A stretch of 64,000 nucleotides of DNA from Phytopythium helicoides (Eukaryota; Oomycota; Peronosporomycetes; Pythiales; Pythiaceae): assembly GCA_024867545.1 (NCBI GenBank), contig JANFNE010000003.1, forward strand, positions 1,116,001 to 1,180,000, read 5' to 3'. How positions within the stretch are numbered: position 1 is the first letter of the stretch; each line of letters starts with the position of its first letter. The translations under genes were made by a program, and so were the position numbers. The notes beneath the pieces are model-generated. The model was given only the letters and a program-made list of their open reading frames with translations. It was not told the origin of the DNA and did no database searches. Shown one piece after another: positions 31,778 to 43,296 of the stretch.

Positions 31778-34700
31778 TCAGGCGGCCGACGGGTTCTCCA
31801 GGCCCATCTCGCGGCAGAACTCGGCCTCCAGGCGCTTGAACAGCTCGTCCTCAGGGTCCTTCTCGGCGCTGACGGCCGCGCTGGCCGCGCCGCTGCGGGT
31901 CGCGGGCGCTGCGAGCATGGTCGCGGCCTCCATCGCGTTGCTACTGCTGCTGCTGCTGCTGCTGCTGCTGTCCTTGGGCGGAGCGAGACGAGGGGCCTCG
32001 CCCATGGTGGTGGTCGCGACGGCGAAGGCGCGGGCTGCGGCGCGCGCGCGCTCGCTCTCGCGCTTCAGATACGTCTCCACGGCCTGCTTCTCGCCCGAGA
32101 AGGCCCGCGCCAGCGACCGCGGCACCTCCAGGATGTGCAGGTTGCCGATCTGGTCGCCAATGGCCACGAGCTGCTGCTTGACGGGCTGCTGCGCCGCGGA
32201 ACTCGCGCTGCTGCCAGCGGTGACGGAGGATTGCCCTGCGGAAGGCGCTGATGCCGCGCTGCTCGCTCCAGAGCCGCCGGAAGGATTGCTGCTGCCGCTG
32301 CTGCTCTGGATCAGAGGACGGAACGAGATTGAAGTCAGCGCACAGGCAGTGACGCCCATTGTAAGGCTAGCTCGGTGGGACTGGTCCAAGAAGTCCCAAA
32401 CCTCGAGCATCCCGTCCGACTTGCCGAGAAAGATGACGCCTGGCCGAGTCGGGGAGAAGGCGACACAGGTAATGGTAGCAGTAGCGAGCGGTGACACGAA
32501 AATCGGTCCCGGCTGGTGCTCTTGGCTATGCGGCTGGCTCGCTGAGCTGCCTTGAGCGGCTCCAGCCCCGCTTGATACACTTGCGTCCTTCTGCTGCTGG
32601 GCCACATTCCACAGGTGGAAGTGCGATTCACTCGCTGTGAGGAAAATGTGTGGGAAGAAAGGAGACGCGCAAAGTCCGATGATCGGTCGCGAGTGGTCTC
32701 GGTGCAGCCACTGCACGTACTGTACGCCCCCATCCTCTCCACCGCGCTCTCCATCGTCATCTCTTCCGCCCTTGGTGGTCGTTGTCGTTGCATGCGGTCG
32801 CCAATCGGCGTACACAAACTCGCCTTCTTCGGTGCCGCAGTAGAATCGGCTAGAGAAGACCCCTGCATCGTCGCGAGGACGTTCGAGCACCAAGCACTGC
32901 AGAGCTAACTCGCCCGCACTCTCGACTTTGCCGAGGGTGATCGAGTATATTGGCGTGAAGTGCACTTCTGGTGCTTGTTGCCCGTCTTTGGCTGCTGCGG
33001 CGGCGGCAGACGCTGACACTTTGTCGGCCTTGTTGCGAGAGATACCCCGATACTTCGGATCCTTGAACCGGAGATCCCAAAAAGAGACCTGGCCGTCGCC
33101 GGCGATGGTCACAAACTGGTGGACACCCGAGTCTGTTGCTGGGATGAGGTGTCCGCGGTTGTTGACCTTCCATTCCGGCTGGCAGCCACAAGAGATCGGC
33201 AACCGGTCGTCGATGACTCGCGTCAATGTAGGAAATGTACAACGGCTTGACCGGCGGTGGTGCGTGCTTGGCATTACTCCCTCCATCATCACCCGAACTG
33301 CTGCTGCTTGTAGTTGTGGTCGTTCCACCAGCACCTTTGACAGATGATGAGATGTTTGCCTTGGTCTTGAGTCCTGCGGCGGCGATGTGGCTGTGCGCGT
33401 GGCTGTCCGCCTTGGACGTATCCCAGACAAGCACCTGGCCGTTGTGCAGACCAGCAGCCACGATATGCGGCGCGCTCGGGTTGAAGCGGATCGCGAGCGC
33501 GTCCTGAGGAGCCTCAAGCATAAGCTGCGGGTGGATGAGGTCAGCGAAGTTCCACACGAGAACGAATGAACTGTCGATCTTGTCGAGCAAGTCGAGCCGC
33601 CGCGAAAAGTTGGCGTTCGCAGCTGCAGCCACGGCAACGACTCCGTGCTTGCGCGGATGCCAGTCGACCGCTGGAAGCGTTTTGTTCTTGCTGAAAATGA
33701 GATCTGTAAAACCGCGCAGCTCGCGCACATTGCTGGCCTCGCTCTTGCTTGAAAGCGTCGTGTCTTCGTCAACGAGATGTGCGAACGGGTCAAGGAAGAT
33801 GTCGAGCGTCTCGTTTTGTTGCAGTGCGCGCTCAACACGAGGTAGCATCTTGGCCAGAAATGCCTGCATGCGGTCGCTGTCCATCTCCTTGGCACGCGCA
33901 GACGCGTCCAGCTCTCGCGACGTGTACTGGATGGCACTATTGACTGACCGAAACCAGCTAGTCTGCGTGCTGCTGTCTGCAAGTGGCGGTAGACCTTGCA
34001 GTCCAATATCCTGCTCCATGCGTGATAGCTCGTAGTTCGGATCTTTGTGCTGCCGCCACTCGACGAAACCTGGTCGTGCACACCAATGTTGGTCGAGTGC
34101 TCGCTCCAAAAGAAGTCGATACTAAAGCACCTACACTGGTCCGCATCCCGATCGCTGAACTTGTAGTCTGCGTTGAATTCGTCCGACATTTTGGTTACAG
34201 ACAACTTGATCTGGCACAGTGTGATCGAAATGCTAAGCGTTTGCAAGCCACGAATGAAACAACTGAACACGAGCATCTTACCAATGGGCGACTGGGCTTG
34301 ATGAATAATGCCTCAACATCTTCATGGGTCTCCCGTGCTGTTGAGGATACCCACACACGCGCCACTACGGGGCGGTCTTCATATACCAGGCTCGACACGT
34401 CGTCGTCGTTGTTCCCACTGCTCTCTCGCTCGCGCTGTTTGGCCTCCTCGGCGTCGCGCTCTTCACGGAGACGGATCTCTTCAAGCTGTGTCTCGAGTGC
34501 ACGCCGTGTGAGGCAGAGCAGCCAGTTCTCGCCGTATGTCTCGGTTGGGTCGGCGATGATAAGGATCTCATCGCCAGCGAGCTTGGCCAGCTCGGCGCGA
34601 AATTCGTGGAAGGGGCTCATAAAGCCCCACCTGAGCGACTTGCTCAAGCACAGCTGTCTTGTCTAGCAGCTTGTACGGTACCGGTCTCACGAAGCCCACT

Positions 34701-34790
34701 ACCCGTTTTGAGACCTAGCGTCTCCATCTCGCGCATTGAAATCATCATAGGTCGTGTGCCTTCCGGCGCAGGCAGTGGCTCCTTCCCCAT
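31778..34790 (-). CDS. DNAI3: Axonemal dynein intermediate chain 3 (WDR63/IC140)
   Basis: WD40 intermediate chain of inner-arm dynein I1/f in the flagellar axoneme. Recognised from N-terminal PEGTRPMMISMREMETLGL and VPYKLLDKTAVLEQ, then GDEILIIADP, DYKFSD, STQTSWF, the propeller segments (AVDWHPRKHGVVAV, HPQLMLEAPQDALAIRF, VAAGLHNGQVLVWD, VTIAGDGQVSFWD, FYCGTEEGEFVYADW, GVIFLGKSDGMLEVWD, VAIGDQIGNLHILEVP) and a helical C-terminus. At least two introns are needed: after PSRPL near 34280, and after DADQ near 34130 with a GTAGGT donor. Extra single bases near 34682, 34622 and 33182 must be skipped. The start is set at MGKEPLPAPEGTRP (34790); a start at 34865 is possible. A (CTG)9 run encodes polyserine near the C-terminus. 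Confidence 0.9.
31944..31970 (+). repeat. (CTG)9 trinucleotide repeat in DNAI3
   Basis: Nine CTG units on the plus strand, CAG on the coding strand but read as AGC in frame, giving a Ser tract in the C-terminal region. A likely length-polymorphic microsatellite. Confidence 0.8.
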
Positions 34791-34970
34791 CGCTGCTGTG
34801 CTTACTCTCGGAGATTTGTCAAATACCCCCAATCCAAAAATCTGGCACGAGAAGACGGCCGCCAAGCATGACTCTTCACATCAAGATCCTAAAAGTCGCA
34901 TTTTGCACTTTTGATTCGCATTAGCAATCCTTTCGCCCCCACTCGCAACGACTCCGGTGAAGCTGCAATC

Positions 34971-36667
34971 CTAGTGGTGGAGCAATTCGTAGAGCAGAAT
35001 CGCAGAGGCGACACTAACGTTCAGGGAGTCCACGCGAGTGTCTTGTTCCGTAGCGAGCCCTGATGTGACCGCACAACAACAACGTCAGCAAATCGTACTG
35101 GCGTTTGGGATACACACGTAAAAGGCGATGTAGATCACATACCTGGAATGGAGACGATGTCACGACAACACTGTCGAATCCCCTTGCGCAGTCCACGGTG
35201 TTCGTTGCCCTATAGAAGCAGTGAGGTGTGAGCATGCTTAATTGGATGGAATCCACGCAAAGTGGACTCACCATGACGAGGATTGTGGGCTCCGAGCTAC
35301 CAAGCTTGTTGGATGCGACAGAATTGGGACCGCTGCTAGCGCCGACCACCCGCCAGCCCATCTCGCTGCTCACAGCTAGTGCTTCATGCAAGTTTTTGGC
35401 TTTGAAGAGCTTGTTCTGGAAGCGTGATAAAGTGTTGTGAGGTCACTACACCATTGCAATGTGAAAGTTAAACACGAACATTAGCGGCAAGAACTTCAAG
35501 GGCTCCAACAGACGCGCGCGAGGCCTGGAATACGGGCAGACAGATGAGGTGTTAAAGTGACGAAAGAGTTCGCAGCTTGACAAAGCTGGTGCAAATGGGG
35601 TTTACCGCGGGAGAAAGTGGCGCGCTGTTGCGCTCACTGATGATAACCGCTGCACAGCCAAGAAAATGGGCCGACCGAAGAATTGCGCCAAAGTTCTGGC
35701 GTATTGGTACGTCAGAATGGGGATTACAGCAGTGTTGCAGACAGGCTGTTAGCAAACCTGCGGGTCATGGATCTCGTCGAGCGCAAGAATCACTGGCTGA
35801 CGGCTCGAGGTCGACGAATGCTGATAGACAGGCAGTTGCGGCTTTAAGAAATCTGGCAGCTAACAAGACTGCAATCAACCCGCACCACTCGGATCTGAGG
35901 GCACGAACTCTTCGAGTCGGACAGCACCAGCGTCAAGCACGACACCCTGGATTAGTTTCCAGCGAGTTAGATCCACGTGTGACGGTAGAAGTCAGCAACT
36001 GTGAGCTATCTGTTCACACCTGATGCGGCTTGTCAGACGTGATGTGGTTCAGCATCCACTTGCTGCAGTCCCAAGAGGTAGCAAGATCAGTTCACACCCA
36101 GACAGTCGACTTCACATCCAAGTCCCCGCCGTGCCTCGTGTAGGAAACAGGAACGCCGCTCTCGGCCGCCAGCTCGTGGATGCGCTCCAGCGCCAAGACG
36201 TCGCTGGCGCTCTTCTTCTTCCCTCCTTGCGCCGCCGTCTGGGTCGCAGGATCGCGCACGAACAGCGAGTGGACGGCTCGGTGGCGGCTCTCGAGCGCCT
36301 GCAGCACGCTGTGGATACCGTACACGCCCTCGCCCTTGAGCTGCGGGATGGGCTCTCCATCCCTCGTCTCGGTGCGTCGCGGTGCACTGTCCCCCTGGCG
36401 CCTGTAGCCACCGCCACCGCCGCCACCGTCGCCCTGGCGCCTGTAGCCGCCGCCACCGTCGCCCTGGCGCCTGAGCCTCCCGCCGTCGCCCCAGCCGCCG
36501 CGTCCGCCGCGCTCTCCGGTTGTTCTGGGCGGCCGCCGGCCGGGAAACTCGCGCGAGCCGCCGCCGCCCCAGCGCTCGGCCATCAGCGGGGGCGACGACG
36601 ACAGCGCGCGCGCCAGGGGCCGCGCCAGGCCGGCAGCAGCGCGCGGCGCAGCAGCAACGCGCAGCAT
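34971..36667 (-). CDS. MRM1: Mitochondrial rRNA 2'-O-methyltransferase (SpoU/MRM1)
   Basis: SpoU-class knotted methyltransferase that methylates a ribose in mitochondrial large rRNA. Starts at ATG 36667 ([18 protein letters not shown]), a typical Arg/Ala mitochondrial presequence, followed by a Gly/Arg/Tyr-rich low-complexity stretch. Then comes the substrate-binding domain ([20 protein letters not shown]...[15 protein letters not shown]) and the catalytic SPOUT domain with motif 1 [20 protein letters not shown], motif 2 [18 protein letters not shown] and motif 3 [20 protein letters not shown], ending with TAG at 34971. Seven or so short GT-AG introns (about 55-90 nt) split it, and all joins keep the frame. 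No single-base break was found. The mitochondrial assignment rests on the presequence. Confidence 0.9.
36393..36475 (-). repeat. Minisatellite in the MRM1 N-terminus
   Basis: Three copies of a CCCTGGCGCCTGTAGCC-type unit begin at 36393, 36432 and 36462, interspersed with CCGCCAC triplets. They encode [15 protein letters not shown] repeats between the presequence and the catalytic part. Confidence 0.7.
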
Positions 36668-36796
36668 CTCGTGGTGGATCGCTGCCGAGTGAAATGCAAC
36701 GCGGCGCCGCCATTTACAGCCAATCGCGTGGCGGTATGGGGAATTTCGGACCAATCGCGGCCAGTCGGCAAAGGGACGCCAACGGCAACGAGCGGC
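36668..36796. promoter_or_regulatory. Bidirectional promoter region MRM1/CDC26
   Basis: Only 129 bp separate the divergent start codons of MRM1 (minus) and CDC26 (plus). Two ATTGG/CCAAT-type boxes occur in it (CCAATCGCG, near 36719 and 36751), which fits a shared promoter. Confidence 0.5.
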
Positions 36797-37005
36797 ATGC
36801 TGCGCCGCAAGCCGTCGCGGGTCGAGGAGCGCGCCGACGTGGCGGACGAGTACGAGCTCTACGTGCGAGCCAAGGAGCGGGCCCAAGGGCGTGGGAGAGG
36901 CGCGCGCGGACAGCGCCGAGCTGCAGGCGGCCGAGCTGGCGCGGCAGCGGCGCGACGCCGTGCGCGCGCGCGTCGGACTGGCGTCGACGGGCTCGTTCCC
37001 GAGCT
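36797..37005 (+). CDS. CDC26: Anaphase-promoting complex subunit CDC26
   Basis: Very small gene of about 68 codons. The start MLRRKPSRVEERADVADEYE is the hallmark of CDC26/APC12, whose N-terminal MLRRKPT segment inserts into the TPR groove of APC6/CDC16 and stabilises it within the anaphase-promoting complex. The C-terminal segment AELARQRRDAVRAR followed by GLASTGSFPS resembles the short basic tail of plant and animal CDC26, ending at TGA 37003-37005. Two single extra bases, near 36884 (GGGCCC) and near 36969 (GCGCGCGCG run), must be skipped to keep frame; uncorrected, the gene would be missed. It lies divergent to MRM1 and convergent with the DOT1-like gene, 58 bp away. Identification rests mainly on the N-terminus. 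Confidence 0.68.
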
Positions 37006-37063
37006 GAGGAGGAGGCGGTGGAGGATGGATCTCCGATGTCGCATTATAATAAACGAGCGGCGC

Positions 37064-38206
37064 TCAGATGGCCTTCTTCTGGATGATGATGGTGGCGCGG
37101 CCCCAGCTCATGGGGAACTTGCGCTCCAGCAACGTCTGCCACTGCTTGGACGCCAGCGGCTTGGTCACGCTGATGAAGTAGCTGCCTGCGCGGAGCTCAT
37201 CTGTGTCGCACGCGCGCTTCATTAGCAATCGCACTCACCTCATACATCATGAGGCTGCACAGACCTGCAGCAGTGGAGATGGCTTGGATGAGCTAGAGAG
37301 CATCACAGTGGTCAACAGGTCAGCAGCGACGATCCACGAGCAGCAGCCAGTAGCCAATCGTACGCTGTCGCTGAAGCACGTCGCGTTGCAGAATACGATC
37401 GACGCATCTCGCCAAATGTCCGGCTTGGTGGCGTCCCCCCTCGCGAACCCCACATCGACGTCTGCCTTGGCGGCCGGCAGCGTGTCGAGCATCTTGTAGC
37501 GCCAGTGGTCCAGCACCTTGACAGCGATCGCATGTAGTCCGTCGAGGAGCTGAGGGTGTCAATTGGGCGATTAGTTATCGCGCTCAATCATGCCCACAGA
37601 GTGTTCGATAGCTACCTCGATGCCACAGCACTTGGAAAAGTCGTGCAGCAGTGCCGCTGCCAAAACCTGCATGAGGAAGGCATTTTAGAGAAAGTTCGCC
37701 ACGTACAAACGAGAGCGAGGGCAGACGCACCACTTTGCCGCAGCCTGACCCGAGGTCGTAAAAGTTGCCTCCCTTGTCAAGCAGCACCCCAAAGTCATTC
37801 CGCAGCTGATCATGTAACGCTTTGTTCAGCACTGGTCCACCCCGCCGAGCTCGTTCTCGTCGGCTGCATCGTACCAGTTGGAAGATGGCGTCGACCGTCG
37901 CGAACGGGATTTCGCCGTACACGAGCGAGCGGTTCCCTAGCTCCTTCGCCTCGCGCTCAAGCCGCGACACCTTCTTCACCTCGGGCTCAGGGAACTCGGC
38001 GAACAGCTCGGCATGCAGCGCCGCCGCGTTCGCAACTGCCACGCACGAGTCCTGCGTCAGCGTCGGTTCCAAGCTCCTCCCGACGCGTTTTCCGCCGGAA
38101 AAAAGCGCCACGGAGAGCGCGAGAGCGAGGGGTGAGACTCACCAACAGTCAAAGACTCGACCGCGAGCGCGCGGGGCGGCGCGTCCGGGCCCGCGTCGCC
38201 CTCCAT
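37064..38206 (-). CDS. DOT1-like histone-lysine methyltransferase fold
   Basis: SAM-dependent class I methyltransferase resembling the DOT1/H3K79 family. Motif I reads GGNFYDLGSGCGKVVLAAAL, followed by CCGIELLDGLH, then GFARGDATKPDIWRDASIVF and CNATCFSD, the order seen in DOT1 (DLGSGVGQ, GxE, GDF..W..A.V.F.N...F). The C-terminus is YFISVTKPLASKQW, and the protein ends ATIIIQKKAI at TGA 37064-37066. It is short (about 280-300 residues) without the long DNA-binding extensions of animal DOT1L. Five or so GT-AG introns are inferred. The 5' end is uncertain: an ATG at 38206 opens MEGDAGPDAPPRALAVESL with a GTGAGT donor, but joining it to the next exon (LEPTLTQDSCVAVANAA) needs a one-base adjustment. 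Confidence 0.72.
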
Positions 38207-38449
38207 GGGCCCAGCAAGTGTCGATGCCAGCGCGGAGCTGCTCGGCCGTTGCGAGTTGAAGTGGCGACACAGCCGGCCACTAATCGGGAGCTCCTGTGGG
38301 CGACGCCCCTTCTATTATCTTGCCCTCGCTATGCGGCCTTGAAGAATCCACCCTTTTCATTGGGTATCTGACGGAGAAGAAGAAGGCGAGCTCCCCCACT
38401 ACCAAAGAAGATCCCGACCCAAGAGCGCGTCGCCGACCGAGAGCACAGT

Positions 38450-39631
38450 ATGCTGCACGCGGCGGCGCTGACGGTGGGCGCTGCGCTGCTGGCGCTGACG
38501 GCGCAGGGCGAGATGCTGCGCGTGCCCATGAAGAAGATGAGCGACGACGAGTTCACGGCGGGGCTGCTGCAGAACCTGCGCGCGCGCAACCGGCCGGAGG
38601 TGTGGGCGCCTGACTTTCCCTGTGGGCGAGGAGGAGACGCCGTTCGCGCCGTTCAGCGGCGGCCACGCCAGCGTCGTGATCCGCGACTTCCAGAACGCGC
38701 AGTACTACGGCGACATCGCCATCGGCACGCCCGAACAGACCTTCTCAGTCATCTTCGACACGGGCTCGAGCAACCTGTGGGTGCCCAACCGCAAGTTCGG
38801 ATCGCACCACATCTACGACCATGACAAGAGCAGCACGTACAAGCCCAACGGCACCGAGTTCAACATCATGTACGGCAGCGGCCCCGTCTCGGGCTTCCTC
38901 TCGCAGGACACGGTCGACGTCGGCGGCCTCAAGGTGCCCGACCAGTACTTTGCCGAGGTGAACGTCACCAAGGGCCTCGGCCCGGCCTACTACCTCGGCA
39001 AGTTTGACGGGCCTCTTTGGGCTAGCGTTCGATACCATCAGCGTCGACCACCTCAAGACGCCGTTCCACCGCATGATCCAAGCGGGGCTGCTCGACGAGC
39101 CCGTATTTGCGTTCTACCTGGGCAACAACAAGGATGGCGAGCTCACGTTCGGCGGCACCGACAAGACTCACTACCAGGGCGAGCTGTCGTATGTGGACGT
39201 GACGAGCCCGACCTACTGGTCAGGTGAAGCTCGATGGCATCGAGTCCAAGGGTGAGTCCCTCTCGTCGGTCGACAAGGCGATCGTCGACTCGGGCACGTC
39301 GCTCATCGCCGGGCCGAAGGACCAGGTCGCCAAGCTGGCGTCTATTGTCGGCGCGCACAAGTTCATCATGGGCGAGTACCTGATCAGCTGCTCGGCGGAC
39401 GCGCCGGACATTACGTTCGTGCTGAATGGTAAGAAGTACACGCTGACCAAGGACGAGTACATCATCAAGAACGGGCCGCTGTGCCTCTGGGCATTCATGG
39501 GCATCGACATCCCGGCGCCGGCCGGCCCGCTCTGGATCCTCGGCGACGTCTTCATGCGCAAGTACTACACGGTCTTCGACTGGGGCACGGACTCGCGCAA
39601 GCCGCGCGTGGGCTTCGCGCTCGCGACCTAA
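38450..39631 (+). CDS. Cathepsin D-like aspartic protease
   Basis: Secreted or vacuolar pepsin-family (A1) protease. Signal peptide MLHAAALTVGAALLALTAQG, a propeptide (LRVPMKKMSDDEF), then the mature enzyme with first active-site motif IFDTGSSNLWVP, flap MYGSGPVSGFLS and second active-site motif AIVDSGTSLIAGP. The C-terminus is WILGDVFMRKYYTVFDWGTD, ending GFALAT. Length about 390 residues, normal for the family. No introns. Three extra bases interrupt the frame: T at 38621 (TTTCCC T GTG), C near 39011 (should read FDGLFGLAFDT) and T at 39220 (should read TYWQVKLDGIE). All neighbouring sequence is well conserved, so the gene is probably intact in the organism. Confidence 0.92.
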
Positions 39632-39825
39632 GCCCTCGAGCAGCCCACCTCCTGCTTCCTCACTGCCGGCCGCTTTCGAGCCCCGGCGGGTTTTGCCTTC
39701 GTCTAGTGTTGAAAAGCCAGCGAGTAACTTCCAAACAAAGCGTCCAACTTGGCGCAGTTCGACTCAACCCCTTGACCTGGTTGAAGTGATGTCGAGTACC
39801 AAAAATTCGGATGTATGTACCTGAG

Positions 39826-39854
39826 TTGAGGTACACCATTTTGGTGTACCTCAA
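39826..39854. repeat. Perfect 13-bp inverted repeat upstream of INTS4
   Basis: Arms TTGAGGTACACCA (39826-39838) and TGGTGTACCTCAA (39842-39854) flank a TTT spacer. A further GTACCT at 39817 can pair with the AGGTAC inside the left arm, offering an alternative stem. It lies 36 bases before the INTS4 start codon. It could be a regulatory palindrome, a 5'-UTR hairpin or the end of a small inverted-repeat element. Confidence 0.75.
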
Positions 39855-39889
39855 ATTCAGGAGACCCTTATAATACAACAGCCACGCGA

Positions 39890-42800
39890 ATGAGCAAACG
39901 CGAGTACGAAGGTGGCGGCGACGGCGAGCCGAAGCGCGCGCGGCCGTCTGCTGGGCCGCCGCGCAGCTTCGAGGGCGGCTCTCGACGCGTGGACCTGCTG
40001 AACCCCGCGACTCCGAGGTCCGAGGGCGACCTGGGGGCGGAGAACGAGGCGCCACTCGCATCGGTCGACAGCGTCGCGCCGACGCACCCGATGGCCGCGC
40101 TGGACGCGATCCGCGCGCGCCTCGCGGCCACGGCTGACCCTCACCTGCAGGCCAAGCTGCTGCTGCGCTACAGTGAGGCGGCGATCTCGCCCGGCGCGCT
40201 CACGGACGCCGCGATCGACTTCCTGTTCGCCTTTTTGCAGGAGAACCAGCGATCCAGCGGAGGAGGCGGCGACGAAACCGGCAAAGGGAGGAGACTCGGG
40301 GAGTAGCGGGGCAATTGTCGTGGGCGCGATCGTGCGCGGTCTACGGTCGCTGCTAGCCGTCAAGGCAGCGGTCGTTGAGCCCATGATCCAGGTGGACGCC
40401 ATGGGGGAGCAGCTCATGCAGTGCGTGAGCGTCGGCGAGGACTTCAAGCTGCGCCGAGACATGATGCGCATCGTCGTCGACTGCTTGATGCTTTCGCGGC
40501 GCTTTGCGCAGGTTTCACAGCTGCTCGCGACCTGTGTGCGCGACCACGATGCTGGCATGCAGATTATTTGCCTGGGAGGGTACCTGCGGCTTCATGATGC
40601 GGGCCACGGCAATGCGGTGACTGTAAATGGCTGTCAAGACTCTAACTCTGTAGCTGCCGTGACGGTCAGCGAGCACTTTGACAGACTCTCTACCTTTTTG
40701 CTTCACGGTGAAGACGAGGGTGTACGAGTACTCTCGGCGCGTGCGATCGCGGCTCTCGCAGGCAGAAGTGCACACGCAGCGACTCGAGATCCGATCCGTG
40801 TTCTTCCCTTCGTTGGTAGTCATTGACGATCGGGATCGCCCCCTTGTGCTGCAAGAAATGGCTTTCTATGTGCTGTGTATGGCCAGTAACGATTCGGCAT
40901 CAACTGTCCGTGCCGAGAGTGCCCTGTTGATGCGAAGTTTTATCAGCTCCAGGTCTCCAGTTGAGCGCACAATCATTGAGAGTGCTGTTTTGAAGACGCC
41001 GATGGATGAAGTAGATCCCGAAGATGATAGGGAGGACGAGATGCAAACGATTCGAATGATGACAAGCGGGGCACTCTTGTCGCTTCTCGAGGATGCGGAT
41101 ATGCAAGTTGCCGAAGAAGCCACCCGGACACTCGATCGGATGGCTCGTGCTGGCATCAAATGGAGCGAGCGCGCACTCCGGCGTGTAATTTCGGCGATAT
41201 TCGATGTACTCACGCGTCTGGACGATTCTCCTCCGACTGCGCATCTGCGCCAAACCCTTGTTGGTTCTATGAGCCACCTCACTGTGTGCTTTTCCGAGCA
41301 TTACGCTCAGAGCGAGCTTGAGCTTTCAGCAGAACAGGTGCAGTCTGAACCGCTTGGCAGAGTACCAACAAGTACTAACTCTCTCTTGAATGTATCAGAT
41401 GAGCGCTCTCCTTCGGTTGCCCACTCCAGTTCCGACGAACGTGACGAAGTGGATGATTACGACGTTGACTGTGATTGCCAATATCAGCATTTCTAGCCTT
41501 GATGCTGTCCGTGCTACAATTGAGTTTGTAAGCACCGCAGCTGACAAAATGGACGAGCCTGATGGTCGGAAAGAAGCAAAACAACACCTCCCTACCTCAG
41601 GAACTCGTCACGATTTTGATTGCCGTTGGAGACAAGTGCAAGAAACTGCTGCAAGCCCACTCGTCGCTCTCCGATCAGCTTTCATCTCAAATTCAAGGAG
41701 ATGAGGCGAAGAGTCAAATTTGCCGTGCTTTGTTTTTGGGCAAGGATTTCTCAGCCTCGACTACAACGGGATCGGCTACAGCTGTGTCTGCTTTTGCTCG
41801 TCTCGTTGGCGGCAGTGCTACACCCAAGTCAGTCTCTGATGGTAGAGCTGAGGCAGCCCAACAGTTGGCCGCGGCACCGTCGATGAAGGACAGTGGCATG
41901 GTTGCGTCATACCTGAAAGCTGTACGTACATTGAGGGATTTTTCGATTGCTTCTGGAGCCCAAGTCCTAATGCTCATATTAATACTGTGTCCAGTTGCAG
42001 CGACTCCAATCTCACGAGATGGCCCATAGCTTACCAGCATGCTTCGCCATTGCGGAAGCGTTGGTGAGGCTCAAGGATTCCCTCCGTGTATTTCCAGATA
42101 CACCAGAGGACAACTCAATTTCCAGTTTGCCAGCTCAAGTACTTGACTACTCTCGTCAGTTGGTTGAGCTTGCTCGCTCAGCGCTTGTCAAACAACTGCA
42201 TCTGAGTGTTGCCTGTCGTGCTGAGGTGCTTCAGGTAAGCCTGTAACTGCATAGTTGTGATACTATCTCGATTGTTCGCAGAACTCATAGATATGCTCTT
42301 TTACAGCTGGCCCTTCTCGGCAAGCTTGGCTGTTGCTATTAATGGTGCGGGAAGTCGCCCTCTACAGGCGAATCACCACAGCTAGCTCTCAGTGATCTGG
42401 CACGCAATGCTGTACGAACGGAAGAGCTCATTATCCAATCATCCGCTCCAAGATGGTTTCGCTTTGACGTGCTCCGTGACCCCGTGAATCTGGCCGACGC
42501 ATTTCCGCGAATTCATACGCGTCGCATCCTCGGCGTGGCCAACATCGTGGCTCCAACTAGCGTCAAAGAAGGTGGCAACAACTGCTTTCAAGGTGTTCGC
42601 CTCTGAGGCAAACGCAACGATTTACTTTGATGGCAGTCAGGAGCCTCCCAAAGAACCAGTCGAAATCACAGCCAACTGGCCGTTCAAGCATCACGTGCAC
42701 GCTGTTGTCGAAAGTGTACGGGATGTCTCGCATTTGTTTATCAAGGTTGGTTTCGTCCACTGCGTTGCTTTCACACAAACACTAACACTTCTGATATAGA

Positions 42801-43171
42801 GCGAACTCCCAGACGGCGAGAAGCACTTTCACAAGGTTCCAGCCTCTGCCCTAAAACTCACCCAAGTGCCAAACTGCTGGATCATGGATCACTGGATTTC
42901 GCTAACCATCCCGCCGTTTTCGGACCCGACAACCTTCGCTGTTACTTTGTGTTTACACGACGAGCAATTTTCGGACTCTTCGAGCAAGGTAGGAGGTCGA
43001 CTAGTTTTCTTTGCATCAGTGACGACATGCCACCTGACATCTTTGTTTGTTTGGAAGCAGGCTGACCATCGAGCTTTTATTGACATATCTCCTGGTGTCA
43101 TGATCCCAATCTTTCACCGATCAACTTCAGCGCTACGACCGCCACCTATTCGCACTAACGTCAAGGCGTAA
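39890..43171 (+). CDS. INTS4: Integrator complex subunit 4
   Basis: HEAT-repeat scaffold of the Integrator cleavage module (with INTS9/INTS11), which processes snRNA and attenuated Pol II transcripts. N-terminus MSKREYEGGGDGEPKRAR is basic and disordered. HEAT repeats follow (LAVKAAVVEPMI, RIVVDCLMLSRRF, GVRVLSARAIAALA, STVRAESALLMRSF, ADMQVAEEATRTLDRMA), then a helical region (LPAQVLDYSRQLVELARSAL) and the beta-rich C-terminal domain (FPRIHTRRILGVANIVAP, ATIYFDGSQEPPKEPVEITA, PDGEKHFHKVPASALKL, GVMIPIF). Introns: near 41920-41997, 42235-42306, 42747-42800 and 42990-43061. This is the most damaged gene in the window: about eight extra bases, near 40284, 40761, 41488, 41558, 42328, 42367-42380 (two) and 42571. 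INTS4 is assigned from the C-terminal domain pattern and HEAT order. Confidence 0.72.
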
Positions 43172-43296
43172 AAATGAATGGAATAGAGCTAGGCGGTCAT
43201 GGTTTGATTCGATTATGAGAACAGAACGGAAAACATGGCAAGACGAGCTCCTGTCATTCATAGCGTTAGTGCGTACATGAATCTAGCTTCTCGGTC

